Shown here: positions 46,587 to 57,792 of the stretch, piece after piece
Layout of the letters: every line of letters starts with the position of its first letter
How positions within the stretch are numbered: position 1 is the stretch's first letter
Source: Lepidostoma basale
Lineage: Eukaryota > Arthropoda > Insecta > Trichoptera > Lepidostomatidae
Assembly: GCA_022606425.2 (NCBI GenBank)
Contig: JAHDVF020000010.1
Location: forward strand, 3,472,001 to 3,536,000
DNA length: 64,000 bases
Direction: 5' to 3'
Translations under genes and position numbers: made by a program
The notes under the pieces: model-generated
What the model was told of the DNA's origin: nothing
The model's database searches: none
The model's input: the letters and a program-made list of their open reading frames with translations, nothing else

Positions 46587-46844
46587 GCATTTTTTGATAC
46601 ACCATTAAAAATAAATGTTTTGCTTATTGAAACTGCTAAATAAAATTACACAAACTAGAAAGTTTCTATTGATATGTTTCACACATATAATATAATATTC
46701 CATAATAATTTTGCAAAAAAATTTGTTAACACAAAAATATATGTTTCACCACTGTTTTTAAAAATTTACGTTTCAAATAAAAATTTTCAACTAACCAAAT
46801 ATATAAAAAAAATGCTTATGAAATTAGCTGCACTAATACTTTTT

Positions 46845-47470
46845 CTTCATGTGGCCGTACAACTCTTGAAGAGTTTTAGCCTCCTTGATGCCGCACCTTT
46901 TGCTCCCAGCTGTCTGTTTTGCTCAACTTACCCAAATCAGCCATAAACATTAGGGGCTGTCTAGGCCTTCGTAAGGCCTAACTCTGGCTGGTCTTGATTG
47001 CTCTGGTCTCTCTGGCTCGGCATATGTACCCAATCCATGCTAGGCTACTGGCTCTCATGGTGCTTGTAGTAGGAGGAAAGGGGTTGCTGGTCATTGTACG
47101 AATCTCTTGATTGTTCCTATGCCTCCAAGTTCCCGATACAACATTAGGTCAGGTTCATTCATAGGATCTTATCCTCAAACCAATAGATTCTTTGTTGTTC
47201 TTTAAGAGTCATTGTCCATGACTCTGAACCATATGTCAACATTGGCTTGATGATGGTGTCAGCTATAAATGTGCAGCTCGGTGTTTCTGGATAGAATTTT
47301 GGACTTTAAGAACTTCAAGGAGGTTCCAGCACGAATGCCTTTATGAACTCTGTTTTAACTCCATGTACATATTATTGGTTTCTGTCATGACCTCTCTATT
47401 GGCTGATTTTATCCACCTCCAAGTAAATATCGCTCTGTGATGAGGTTAGGCCATTATTCTTCCTGGAAAC
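46845..47470 (-). mobile_element. LINE 3' segment, copy 1 (two-copy family with 50685-51030)
   Basis: Shares with 50685-51030, same strand, ggccgtacaactcttgaaga, gcaccttttgctcccagc, cttgattgctctggtctctc and accaatagattctttgttgt. On the - strand the second copy gives RWIGYVCQAGETRAIKTLYA, in the style of RTE-like C-termini (RW-GHV). Broken frame. Confidence 0.7.
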
Positions 47471-47623
47471 ACTCATTTCAACAAACTTATGGGTATCAAC
47501 TAATACCTCAATTATTTAGTTTATAAAATCATCTGTGCATATAATTTTTTTTGCAATATATAATGTATCACGAGATTTAGATTCCTTTGCGTCTTCCAAA
47601 AAATGTATTTAATTTGGCATTAA

Positions 47624-47940
47624 CCACCCTACCTCCAGGTAACTTTCTGTAAAACATGCTAAAAAAATCATGGTTTTTATTAATTAAATTTAATTATGTA
47701 TTAATTTTGGTTTTTTAATTACAAAACGTCAAAAACTTGACCGCACACTTCGCCTGCCCCTTGTAAAACTATCATACTTGTGAAGACTTGTACTCATGTG
47801 CTGTTGGCACACTCGCATATCCCTAACGGCTTGTACATTTTAGGTACATTACTTTTTCTCAAGCGCGTATGTGATACGAGATGGCGCAGAATGATACAGT
47901 CAAAGTGTGCGTATCACATACGTTCATATGCGTAGGGGGG
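47624..47940. mobile_element. TTAA-flanked MITE (CCGCCCTAA family), copy B, inverted
   Basis: TTAA at 47620-47623 and 47941-47944. Starts CCACCCTACCTCC and ends cgttcatatgcgtagggggg, the inverse of copy A at 24291-24570. Shared core includes aaagtgtgcgtat inverted. Confidence 0.8.
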
Positions 47941-47944
47941 TTAA

Positions 47945-49028
47945 TAAACTGCACACATTTTTGTATTTTGTTATAGAGTTTGCAAAAGTTAGTTTTACAA
48001 AAAAATATGTTTTAACGTTTATCTCTGCTTTGCTATAAATACAGCTGTAATACTACAAGTGAACAAAACAAGGTTTGTTTTGTCGATGTGGTTTTAAATT
48101 GAGATCAGTCGGAATGAAGAGTGATAAAATATATTTTTAGAATCGCTTCAATGATTGAACTTTTGTAATTTTAGTATAAGGCGTGTGCAAATAGCAATAA
48201 ATATTTTTATATTAGCGAGACCACGGCAAGTGGACCCACTAGACCGGGGTAGGTACTAACGCTGTCTAGTCAACCCAGAGAATCTTGAGTACATAAGTTG
48301 TTACCTACGTATCGAGTCTAAAATAGATTGTATAATGTTATTTAAATATTTTCCCCTGTTATCGAGTTAAAGTATCAAATCTAGTGTGCCTAATATTATA
48401 GATATGATTCTATTTCACTTCAATTTATAGTATGTCTAAATTATATAAGCTATTTAATTCTTAGAAAATATTTTTCTTATTCTCTTAATTTAGATACGTA
48501 AGATTATTTTTATCGTAATCTGTAAGCATTTATTTAATTTCATTGTACCATGTCATCATTTTATAGTTTATTTAATTGTTATAAAAAATGCTGTTTCATC
48601 TTAATTCTACATTTAGATATTTTTGCTCTAATTACTCTTGCACATAGGTAATAATTGTGTATGAAGAGTTGATCGAATGATGTATTTTTTGGGTTTATAG
48701 TAATGTGTTTTAACGGTAATTGTATTCAATAAATATGCTTCCCGTGTTACTTTTAGAATATATCACCATGACTGCTCACTTCACACACAATTATTCTGGC
48801 GAGAAAGCCGGCTTTAGGATTGAATGTCGTTTAAAACTTTAGTGCAATTGATCACTTTCATATTATTTAGAATGTATTCTAATATTTTGTCAGTAATACA
48901 TCAAGTAACGCACCCTTTTACATTATATTGTACTCATTTTCTATTTCTATAATGCTATTTTATCTTCTGATCATATTATAATAAATAAATTGAAAAATAA
49001 ACTATTTGATGTTTTTTATTTTATCATA
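47945..49028. other. AT-rich intergenic DNA
   Basis: No coding signals and no clear repeat. A 48220-48300 patch (gagaccacggcaagtggacc) is slightly GC-richer and unassigned. Confidence 0.5.
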
Positions 49029-49030
49029 TA

Positions 49031-50473
49031 CAGTAGAACCTCGATAATTGGCATTCCAAAGGACCAGGCCTACGATGGTCAATTAACCATGTTTTCCAAT
49101 TATCCAGTTTTTCATGTATCCAGGTCCAGATTGTGCTTTGGTTTTTTAACCAGGTTTTGTAACCACAAACAGAAAAGCATAAAACATTCATGGATTGATC
49201 CATAAAACAATCAATAATTTTATTCCCTTCTCTGGTTTCAATCCTGGGATTGGTTTGCAGCAATTTCCTCCATTATTCTCTTCCATTTTTCCCTGTCTTG
49301 TGCGGCTCTTTTGAGATCTGCATATGATGAGCAGCGTACGTCCACCAACAGGTCCTCCAGGTACTCTCGGCGTGGGCGTCCCCTAGAGTTTGTCCCCTCG
49401 ATCATACCCTCCATTATTGCATGCAAGAGACCTTCTTGACGTATTACATGGCCGATCCATCTTGCACGCCTTTCGGACAAGGTCCTGAGCAGGTGCCTTC
49501 CTCCTTCGATTCCTTGAAGAACTTCCTCATTCGTGATGTGGTCTCTCCAGGAAATTCCAAAGAGTCTTCTATAGGACCACATCTCAAAAGCCTCTAGTCT
49601 CCGCTTATCCCTTTCGGATAGGCACCATGTCTCGCAGCCGTACATCAAGACACTCCATACATAGGTCTTGATGAGGAGTATTCTCAGTTTTAGGTCTATA
49701 TTATTTGATTCTATTATTTTAGACCTTTTATTAAATGCAAGCCTAGCCTGATGTATACGGCTGTCGACCTCGCTCTTAGACCGACCGTCCCATGTTATTT
49801 TGCTCCCGAGGTAGACAAACTCCTTGGTGTTCTTTAGTGGAACTCCTGACATCACTACTCTGATCTGATGTTGCGTTCGGCCTACAGTCAGCAGCTTTGT
49901 TTTGTCCTTATTTATCTTCATGTTGTAGCTATCTTGAAGAATGTCTTGCAAAGTATCTAAGGCCTCCTGCAGTTCCTCCTCACTTTCAGCAACCATAGCA
50001 ATATCGTCAGCAAGTTTAAAGTTTAATAAGTAAATTGTAATTGTACATACGTGCATACACATACAAATAATACATTTAATTATTGTGGCTTGAAAAAATC
50101 AGTTAAATGGGCCTGTTTCACACACTAAAATGTTGCACAACTCTGCGAGATTTACGTTGTCAAATTTTTGGATTAGTTTTAGTTTCGAGCTCAAATCATG
50201 GCCGTTATATTTATATTTGTGAAACATTGCGATCTAAAATGGACCACCTTCGATCAGTACAGCACAAATACTGAGGAGATGTCAGTTTACAGAGATCGAG
50301 AAGGCAGGGCTCTCCAATTACAGAGGTTTAGGGCCACAATGTCGAGTTCAATTAAACAGATTTCTTTTTTCAATTTAAGAGGTTTTAATGCTCCAGGGGG
50401 GTGGGATCGGAAGTTTGCTGCCAATTATAGAGTTTTGCCAATTAACCAGGTTCCAATTATCGAGGTTCTGCTG
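49031..50473. mobile_element. pogo/Tigger-like element interrupted by a LINE
   Basis: TA-flanked inverted ends CAGTAGAACCTCGATAATTG and the inverse of CAATTATCGAGGTTCTGCTG, matching over 20 bases. Subterminal copies of ccaattatccag / ccaattaaccagg follow. No transposase of its own is visible. The interior is largely occupied by a minus-strand LINE (about 49238-50040). Confidence 0.85.
49238..50040 (-). mobile_element. 5'-truncated LINE: reverse transcriptase catalytic box to C-terminus, open frame
   Basis: The minus frame begins at the polymerase motif (LADDIAMVAESEEELQEALD, where the family has YADD) and runs open about 258 residues: NMKINKDKTKLLTVG, VYLGSKITWDGRSKSEVDSR, SVLMYGCETWCLSERDKRRL, EAFEMWSYRRLFGISWRDHI, RRARWIGHVIRQEGLLHAIM, GRPRREYLEDL. 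Typical of RTE-like endonuclease/reverse transcriptases of arthropods. It is the best-preserved LINE in the window and the reference for the others. Truncated at its 5' side exactly at the catalytic box, as is common after incomplete reverse transcription. Confidence 0.9.
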
Positions 50474-50608
50474 TATAATTTTTATTTTTATTTTTTTATT
50501 TCGGGTAACAGAGTGCGATTTGCATACATAAATAAAAACACAAAGAAGGAATTCAGGAAGCCCAATTATATGTTATCACATGTACACACATGTACAATAT
50601 ATACCTGT

Positions 50609-50611
<3 letters not shown>

Positions 50612-50667
<56 letters not shown>
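50612..50667. repeat. (AC)n microsatellite, about 28 units
   Basis: Uninterrupted AC dinucleotide run directly upstream of a LINE 3' segment at 50685. Probably polymorphic. Confidence 0.97.
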
Positions 50668-50671
<4 letters not shown>

Positions 50672-50684
50672 TATATTTACTTAC

Positions 50685-51030
50685 TTCCCATGGCCATACA
50701 ACTCTTGAAGAGCTCTCGATCCTGCACCTTTTGCTCCCAGCAGTCCGATTCGCCCAACCTAGCCATATCAGCTAGAACATTGTCCATTAGGCGCTGTCAA
50801 GGCCTTCCTAGAGGTCTTACTCCAGTCGGTCTAGATGCGTACAGGGTCTTGATTGCTCTGGTCTCTCCGGCTTGGCATACATATCCAATCCATCTCTCTC
50901 AATCCAGGCTCTCACGGTCTGGGTCCCAGGATCATTCTCAGTATCCTATTCTCAAACCAATAGATTCTTTTTTGTTCTTTTAGAGTCATTGTCCACGATT
51001 CAGAACCATTTGTCACCACTGGCTTGATGA
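50685..51030 (-). mobile_element. LINE 3' segment, copy 2
   Basis: See the shared blocks listed for 46845-47470. This copy is slightly better preserved: minus strand reads LRMILGP, RWIGYVCQAGETRAIKTLYA, SRPTGVRP, then FKSCMAMGSK. Confidence 0.75.
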
Positions 51031-51049
51031 TGCTGTTATAAATAACACA

Positions 51050-51309
51050 TTATTATTATTATTATTATTTTGTTGAATCGCTCTTTACATCATGACAACA
51101 TGAGCCAAATCGATCAAAAGGGTATTTATAGCTATCATAGTGATTCTCGTGACATGTGATAGGTAGCTAATCTATCGCCATTTTATTGTCACGTGGATTC
51201 TACACCAGACCAAAGACAATGTGACAATCACACTGCCCTCCACGGGAATCGAACCCGGAACCTTCGGGGTGGCAGTCAATGCACTTACCACTCAGCCACG
51301 AAGGTCGTC
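51050..51309 (-). mobile_element. tRNA-derived SINE (Gly-like family), copy d, best preserved
   Basis: The minus-strand head reads gaccttcgtggctgagtggt (A box), anticodon-like loop ctGCCac, ggttccgggttcgattcccg (B box), then the body and a (ATT)n tail on the + strand at 51050. The loop resembles tRNA-Gly(GCC). Downstream body motifs are shared with copies a-c and e. Confidence 0.88.
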
Positions 51310-51679
51310 ATACATACACACATATACATACATAATAATAACAACTACAAAAGTAACAATAATTATTAATCCAAAGTTAAAAACAAATTATTAATTACAC
51401 CTAGAGGATGTTCCAAACATTCCTTTAAAATTTGCTGCATTCAGATGAAATATATCGATATTATTAATACACTTGTAACTATCACATCCGATACATAGTC
51501 GCGTTTTTAGCGTAATTGGTGCGGTAAGTATTATAGAAATATGGAATACTAGGTTCGCGGTGTCTTATACGTAATAAGGGGGTATTAAGAGTCGATTGGT
51601 TTTAAAACAGTATTAGTTTAATACTGTTCTGTATGTATTTTTATCACAAGATTCAATATATTGCACTTGAATTTCTAAT

Positions 51680-51979
51680 TAAGATGGTTTGGACATACTT
51701 AAAAGAATGAATGAAGAAAGAATGGTAAAAAAATATATGTTAACGATGTAAATGGAACCAGAAATAGAGGAAGACCGAGTAAAACGTGGCACGATCAAAT
51801 AAATCAAATATTTAATGTCGGTCATGTGAGGAGTCAGAGAAATCGACGCGCGTGCATGACACGATGTATGAATGTTGAGGAAGTGAGAGAAATATATCAG
51901 GAAAGAAAAGTGTGGCAGTCCATTCTTTCTTCCTACCTCTTCTGCGAGACGGCGTGATGGTTATTTAGTTAGTTAGTTA
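51680..51979 (+). mobile_element. TTAG-tailed LINE 3' end, reference copy
   Basis: The + frame with a few defects reads LRWFGHT, KKIYVNDVNGTRNRGRPSKT, WHDQINQIFNVGHV, RNRRACMTRCMNVEEVREIY, QERKVWQSIL, then gagacggcgtgatgg and (TTAG)n. Other fragments of the family lie at 11640, 15640, 25496, 32575, 39880, 40165, 41010, 53590, 54855 and 55945. Confidence 0.8.
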
Positions 51980-53206
51980 TATTTCTAAAATGACATAATT
52001 CAAAAACATGATTTGACTAGTATCACTTTAGAAATACGAGTGCATAAACTAAAATTTTTCGAGTACCTACGTTCTCGTATTTTAAGAGGAGTTTTTTTAT
52101 ATCTGTGGAATTATCAATCCTGTGCCTCAGGTCGATAATAATAAAGGGATACTATCATCTCCATTACAATATACATAGGTAAGTACTCCTAATGCGCACA
52201 CTGGCCTCGGACGCATGCTCGCGCACGTATGTCTCAGTAATCAGTCTCATATCTCAGTACCTAATTGGGTGCAAATAACCACATAATTAAGTATACAAAA
52301 ATGTAAAAAGAAAGGCCCAAGTGGCATCTCAAGAGCAAGCAAAGATGTTGACTTGCTGTAAACCTATCCCAAGGATTTAAATTTATAGGTATAAACGAGA
52401 AACACTGAATGGTCCAGAGATGGTTCTAACCACTGGTAAGTAGATCCTGCCTATTATTACATATCTACAACAGGTGAGAAATAAATCAAATAAACTCGCC
52501 TGTGTTGATCAAGTTAATCAACAATTTTTGCACGTTTTCCAAACATTTTCTAATTGGAAACTTACCAGAACCACGGCACAAATCATAATTTGATATTTTT
52601 ATGACTCCGATGCGGCGGTTTATTGTTTACAGAATATTTTTTATTGTAAACAAGCCATTAGTTATACCATGGTAGTTCAAACTAGATTTTATTTTTACCC
52701 ATGCCGCATTCATCTGAATTTTTGTATTTTTTTTGATTGGCACCTCCGTTTCCGAAAATTTGCGGAGAATAAACAATATTAGTGTAAACAACCAAAAATA
52801 TAATCCGCGACACACAGAAGTGAATGCAGTGCGAATTTAAGTGTTATGAACAAAATCATGAAAAGGTCATCATTTATAGAAACAAAAACGGCAATGTCAG
52901 CATCATCACATCGTTGGTGAACAATGAAAAATGTTTCGATTTAAACCTGTTAAAGGTTATTCTATGCAACCATTTTTAAATATTAAAACATAGCGTGCAG
53001 CTATAATTTGAGTAAATTTTATTTATACCCGTGGTTTCTTTTCCAAGATATCGGCTATTTTATAATTGACAATGCCGTTTTTGTTACAAATTTTCTGACA
53101 CTGTCGGTTTTGTTTTGAATGCAGCATGACATTGCCATGTTTGTTATCAACACCTTTTCATACGAACGACATTTGTATGGGACGCCATCTTGAAAAATTG
53201 ATTGGC

Positions 53207-53389
53207 TTTTTTTTTTTTTAAAGACTAATATCAAGGATTTACATCAATGATATTAGAATTTATTTTACAATCTTCAATGTGAGCAGAAGCAACTCATTAT
53301 TATGAAGAAGGAATCTGGTCGTGTCCAGGCTTGAACCCATGTCTCCTGGATCAGGAGCCAAGCGTTTTATCCCCTAGACCACCACCCGG
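53207..53389 (-). mobile_element. tRNA-Arg(CCT)-derived SINE, copy 2
   Basis: On the minus strand reads ccgggtggtggtctagggga, loop ctCCTga, gggttcaagcctggacacga, then the body shared with 18997-19187 and a poly(A) tail seen as a T run at 53207. Confidence 0.85.
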
Positions 53390-53589
53390 TTTGTTGACAC
53401 TACCAGGATTGTTTCAAATCTGATTTTAAAAAGTCGAAAATGTATGTGTTAATGGCGGATTTGTTCCAAACTAAATGTACACTCAGATTGTATTATTCAT
53501 ACACTATCAAACAGAATATTTAACTCATTTTCATATTTTGCTTGACATAGCCGTCTTTGTTTCTATACGCCTCATTTGATCATCAAGAT

Positions 53590-54056
53590 CAAGTTTTGGA
53601 CACGTGGGAAAATTGAATGAAGAAATAATGGTTGAGAAAGAAAGATATGTTTTCTTCTTATTCATATCCTATCGGAGGTAAGACAGCATCATGGCTATTT
53701 CTACTCTTGATAAAGTAACTCTAAACAGTGATGTTGTGCTGCAAGTGAACCATCCTCGACAGTTTTCAAGCTAAGATGTTTTTAGGAGGTTTTCCGTTAA
53801 TATTACTTTGAATAATCAGTTGAAACAGCTGCAACTGATTATCCAAAGTAAAGTTTATGTAAACGATGTAAACGGAACTAAAAATATAGGAGAACCGAGG
53901 AAATCGCACCACGATCAAATCAATTAAATATTAGAATAAGTGAAATCAACGTACGTGCATCACACAATGTATGAATTTTGAGGAACGAGAGAAGTATGTC
54001 AGGAAATAACAGTGTGTTGTTCCATTATTTCTGCCCCTCCCCTCTGCATCGCGATT
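53590..54056 (+). mobile_element. TTAG-tailed LINE fragment, interrupted
   Basis: Family blocks (tggacacgtgggaaaattga, tgtaaacgatgtaaacggaa, caaatcaattaaatatt, agtatgtcaggaaataacag) are split by about 190 bases of unrelated sequence at 53660-53850, including an inverted pair (aaacagctgcaactga / near-inverse) of unknown origin. Confidence 0.55.
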
Positions 54057-54309
54057 AGTTGCTTATTATATCACAATTCTTTTTTTTATTACGACCGATG
54101 TTGGTATCATAGGGGTTAACATTAACATTGGCAATACAACAATAATTAACGACACACTTCTTCTCTTATTAGATGCAGAGAAAAGAAAGTTGCGAATGAA
54201 AGTGTTTTGAACAAAAATAATGAAAGGATCATTAAGATGATTTGGATACATGGAAATAACGAATGAAAAAAGAATGGTAAAAAAAGTATATAAAAATATT
54301 ATAAAAACT

Positions 54310-54503
54310 ATGTTTTGTGTGATTTTGGGTAACACCGTGTGATTTCTCCTTCTCGACCGACGTTTCGGAGATCGTTGCAGTCTCCATCTTCAGAGTAATG
54401 TGGTGGTGGTAATGATTATCATTACCACCTTCATTTCCACCACCACATGATCTGCAACGATCTCCGAAACGTCGGTCGAAAAGAAGAAATCACACAAAAC
54501 ATA
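54310..54503. mobile_element. Long palindromic MITE
   Basis: tatgttttgtgtgattt and aaatcacacaaaacata are outer arms; ctcgaccgacgtttcggaga and tctccgaaacgtcggtcga are inner arms; gtggtggtaatgat / atcattaccac is at the centre. Almost the whole 194 bp folds on itself. A single related arm lies at 63924-63970 (gaccgacgttttggagatcg). Confidence 0.8.
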
Positions 54504-54854
54504 TTGCTGCCAACCGTGAAAATCTATGCAATTATATAAAAACTAGAAAAAATATAAATTTTAGAAATCAATAGACTCAAATACAACACCCCTTACCAAA
54601 TAGTCCTTAATGACCATTTGCTGTTTGCTTACTAATCTTTGTTATATCCAATATAAAAAAATAAAAAATATTCCTAGAATCGATTACTGTCGAAAAATAG
54701 TTTTGTTATGATTCCAGACCTTTGCAGCTCTTATGGATGGAAAAACCAATAAGACGACGCCAACCTAATGGACCAAGATATAAAACATATCATATTTAAA
54801 TTCAGCAATAAAAAAAAACAATAAACAAAAGTAAATCAAATAGTTAACATCTAA

Positions 54855-55345
54855 TTAACTAACCATCAGCCCGTCTCTCTGAAGGGGTGGGCCGAGAGAA
54901 TGGACTACCACACTTTTTTGTCCTGATATACTTCTCTCGATTTCTCCGACTCCGCACGTGACCGACATATAATATTTGATTGATTTGATCGTGTCACGTA
55001 TTTCTCGGTCTTCCTCTATATCTGGCTCCGTTTACATCGTTTACACATACCTTCTTCGCCATTCTGTCTTCACTCGTTTTTTCCATGTGTCCAAACCATC
55101 TTAACGACCCTTTTATTATTTTGTTCATAACACTTTCATTCGCACCGCATTCACTTCTTTTATTTGCATTTGACACTCTATCATATTTTCAATTTATCAC
55201 ACATTCGTCTTAGAGATCTCATTTCTACTGCTTTTATTCTACTTTCATCCTTCTTTTGCCAGTTTTATGCTTCACTTCCTTACATAAGGGTCGGCACAAG
55301 AATACTATTCTGCACTGCTTTTTGGATAGGCTTTTGTTTGCGATG
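54855..55345 (-). mobile_element. TTAG-tailed LINE fragment
   Basis: The minus strand reads NKIIKGSLRWFGHMEKTSED, RMAKKVCVNDVNGARYRGRP, i.e. the same product as 51680-51979 but longer at its 5' side (up to the ggtcggcacaagaatac / YGSEVW-like region). 3' tail at 54855 is ctaattaactaacc. Confidence 0.75.
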
Positions 55346-55361
55346 ACAACTAAATTAGATT

Positions 55362-55606
55362 ATAATTATTATTTTGTTGAATCGCTCTTTACATCATGAC
55401 AGCATGAGCCAAATCGATGTAAAGGGTATTATAGCTATCATACTGATTCTCGTGACATGTGATAGATAGCTAATCTATCGCCATTTTGTTGTCACGTGAA
55501 TTCTACACCAGACCAAAGACAGTGTGACAATCACACTGCCCTCGCCGGGAATCGAACCCGGAACCTTAGGGGTGGCAGTCAATGCACTTGCCACGAAGGT
55601 CCTTAT
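55362..55606 (-). mobile_element. tRNA-derived SINE (Gly-like family), copy e
   Basis: Nearly identical body to copy d (cgctctttacatcatgacag, gccaaatcgatgtaaagggt, gaatcgaacccggaacctt). The A-box region is shortened by about 10 bases (tgccacgaaggtcc lacks the cactcag segment). Confidence 0.85.
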
Positions 55607-55645
55607 GAATGATATTAAGACTCCAACATTAAATATCAAACTTTA

Positions 55646-55772
55646 ATGAAAACGTCTGTTTTCTAGAAGTTTTATTTTATTTGATGAATTATATATTTTG
55701 CCTTGCTAAGACAAGGCGAAACGTGTCATTCCCTTAAAATGTTATGAAACTTCTTGAAACAAAGGTTTTCAA
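55646..55772. mobile_element. Inverted-repeat MITE (aaacgtctgttttctagaag family), copy 2
   Basis: Starts tgaaaacgtctgttttctag and ends with near-inverse acttcttgaaacaaaggttt; centre ttgccttgctaagacaaggc forms a hairpin. Same family as 19731-19896. Confidence 0.7.
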
Positions 55773-55944
55773 TATATTTCAAGGTTAGAATGCCGTTTTT
55801 TTGCACAAAATTAGATTGCTACCGTTAAATAATTTCGTGATATCTTAACTCTGTTATCGTGCTTTGCATATGGTCTACAACCAAACAACCATGTATTTAG
55901 AAATGCAAAGAAGCGTGTATTTGCCATCCCATTTGATGCATCTA

Positions 55945-56175
55945 ATTAAAATGTGCAGAAAAATTGGAAGATCGGAAAAATGTGGCACGATCAAATAAAT
56001 CAAATATTGAATGTCGGCCACGTGAGTGGTTGGAAAAATTGGCATGCGTGCGTGACACGATAAATAAATGTTGAAGAATCGAGAGAAGTATGTCAGGAAA
56101 GAATACTGTGACGATCCATTCATTCTGACTACTTTTTCGGAAAGACGGCGTGATGTTTAGTCAGTGAGTTAGTTA
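55945..56175 (+). mobile_element. TTAG-tailed LINE 3' fragment
   Basis: Blocks aaaaatgtggcacgatcaaa, taaatcaaatattgaatgtc, ggccacgtgagtggttgg, agaagtatgtcaggaaagaa and end gacggcgtgatgtttagt. Same family as 51680-51979. Confidence 0.7.
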
Positions 56176-56339
56176 GCTGTAGCAAATAGCGAATAAAAAT
56201 GTGATATTATTACAGTACTCTTGATTAAACCGTTCATTAAATAAAATAGTTAAAAATTAAATGTTAAAGTATTATTAACAATTTTTATAAAAATGATTGT
56301 TGTATTTTTAATTTTTAATTGAATTAATTTAAAAAATAA

Positions 56340-56987
56340 ATGTATAATGAACATATTATCCCAAGATCAGTAACCGTCGATGGGTCGGCTCTCGAAGTGG
56401 TACAAGAATACACGTATCTTGGCCAAATCATACAATTAGGACGAAACAATTTCGAGAAAGAAGCCGACCGAAGAATTCAGTTGGGTTGGGCAGCCTTTGG
56501 GAAATTACGTCATGTTCTCACTTCCAAAATACCACAATGCCTCAAGACTAAAGTCTTCAACCAGTGCGTTTTGCCAGTCATGACCTACGGAGCCGAGACC
56601 TGGACATTGACAAAAGGTCTAGTCTACAGATTCAAGGTTGCCCAGCGCGCCATGGAAAGAGCCATGCTTGGAATAACCTTGAGGGACAGATTTAGAAACG
56701 AATTTATTCGACAACAAACCAAGGTGACTGATGTGGCTCTACGGATAGGCGGGCTGAATTGGCGGTGGGCTGGCAATATCTGTCGGAGAACCGACAGCCG
56801 ATGGGGAAGACGGGTTCTGGAGTGGAGACCGCGTACAGGATTCCGTAGAGTTGGACGTCCCCCTGCCCGTTGGACCGACGATCTGAAGAGGATTGCTGGA
56901 CATGGATCGATGGGAGCGGCAATGGATAGGGGGCGGTGGCGGGCTTTGGGAGAGGTCTACATTCAGCAGCGGATGACCGACGGCTGA
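56340..56987 (+). mobile_element. LINE reverse transcriptase C-terminal open frame with TGA-repeat tail
   Basis: About 215 open codons: YTYLGQIIQLGRNNFEKEAD, QCLKTKVFNQCVLPVMTYGA, ETWTLTKGLVYRFKVAQRAM, ERAMLGITLRDRFRNEFIRQ, RWAGNICRRTDSRWGRRVLE, GRPPARWTDDLKRIAG. Ends TGATGATGATGATG, the short tandem tail of this RTE-like group. 5'-truncated just after an AT-rich junction at about 56335. Different family from the TTAG-tailed one. No stop or shift seen in this stretch, so it is young relative to its neighbours. Confidence 0.9.
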
Positions 56988-57199
56988 TGATGATGATGAT
57001 TTAAAAAATCCTTGATTTATTTCATGATTTCAGCAATCTTTATACTATTTTATTCCACATCCAATAATGCATTTTGGAGGAAAAAATTGTATAACAACAT
57101 GCGTGCTTGAATTAAAAATTGTATTTTAAAATAAAGTTACTTCTCTTTTTAATATATAAGAGAAGAAAATATAATATTTAATCGATACTTACACATGTA

Positions 57200-57792
57200 C
57201 CGGTGATTTTACTCCCGATATTTACGACTCGGTCAACAGTAAACACATCTGTGTGGAGCATTTATTTACGTTTTGGTCCGAAGATAATATCCGAATGCTG
57301 CGTGTTGTTATTATTGTGCGCGGTAGTCCCGGAGTGTCCCCTCTCGGCCGTCAACAATTTATTGTGGATCATCTTGGCGACATTTCAAAAATAAAATAGC
57401 CCACGATGAACTTCTGCTGCTGTAGTTATCTGACGTTGGGCGCGTAGACGGGTGCGTGTGAAATAGTGTTTGGCGCCAACCGGGGAACGGGGAGCCATTT
57501 CAGTTCAGTGGTCGGGGGAGCCCGTCCGAACTCTTTCGTTCCCAACTGAAACTATCCGATCCAGAAAAGTTTCGTAACAATTAGAATTCAAAATCAATCT
57601 TAATTAAACCGTTTACTTTATCAAGAGTGATTAATAATTTTCTGTACAAGAAATGATCCGCTGACTTAAAAGTTTATAAATCGTGAAAAAAACTGTGGCC
57701 TAAAAATCGTTTCCCTTTTTATTATCTCGGTAGGAACTATACGTCTCAAATTTTTTTAAATTTCGATTATCTGGTGAATTAAGAGTGTAAGC
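57200..57792 (+). promoter_or_regulatory. Promoter and leader region of the right-hand gene
   Basis: GC-richer block with TTGGCGCCAA at 57470-57479 (contains TTTGGCGC, an E2F-like site) and initiator-like ttcagttcagtgg at 57503-57515, no TATA box. From there about 280 bases of leader precede the ATG at 57793. Confidence 0.5.

Noticed and set aside
50612..50667. CRISPR-like or satellite array
   Set aside because: Simple dinucleotide repeat with no spacers; the organism is eukaryotic.
50590..50775. Frame with a His-Thr repeat
   Set aside because: Translation of the AC microsatellite and adjacent antisense LINE sequence.
51235..51309. Possible functional tRNA-Gly gene on the minus strand
   Set aside because: It is the head of a five-copy SINE family and lacks a paired acceptor stem.
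51950..51979. Telomere-like repeat from the TTAG run
   Set aside because: Unit is four bases (TTAG), not TTAGG, and it is the tail of a LINE found in many positions.
54361..54480. Two separate regulatory sites ccgaaacgtcgg
   Set aside because: They are the two arms of one palindromic element rather than independent binding sites.
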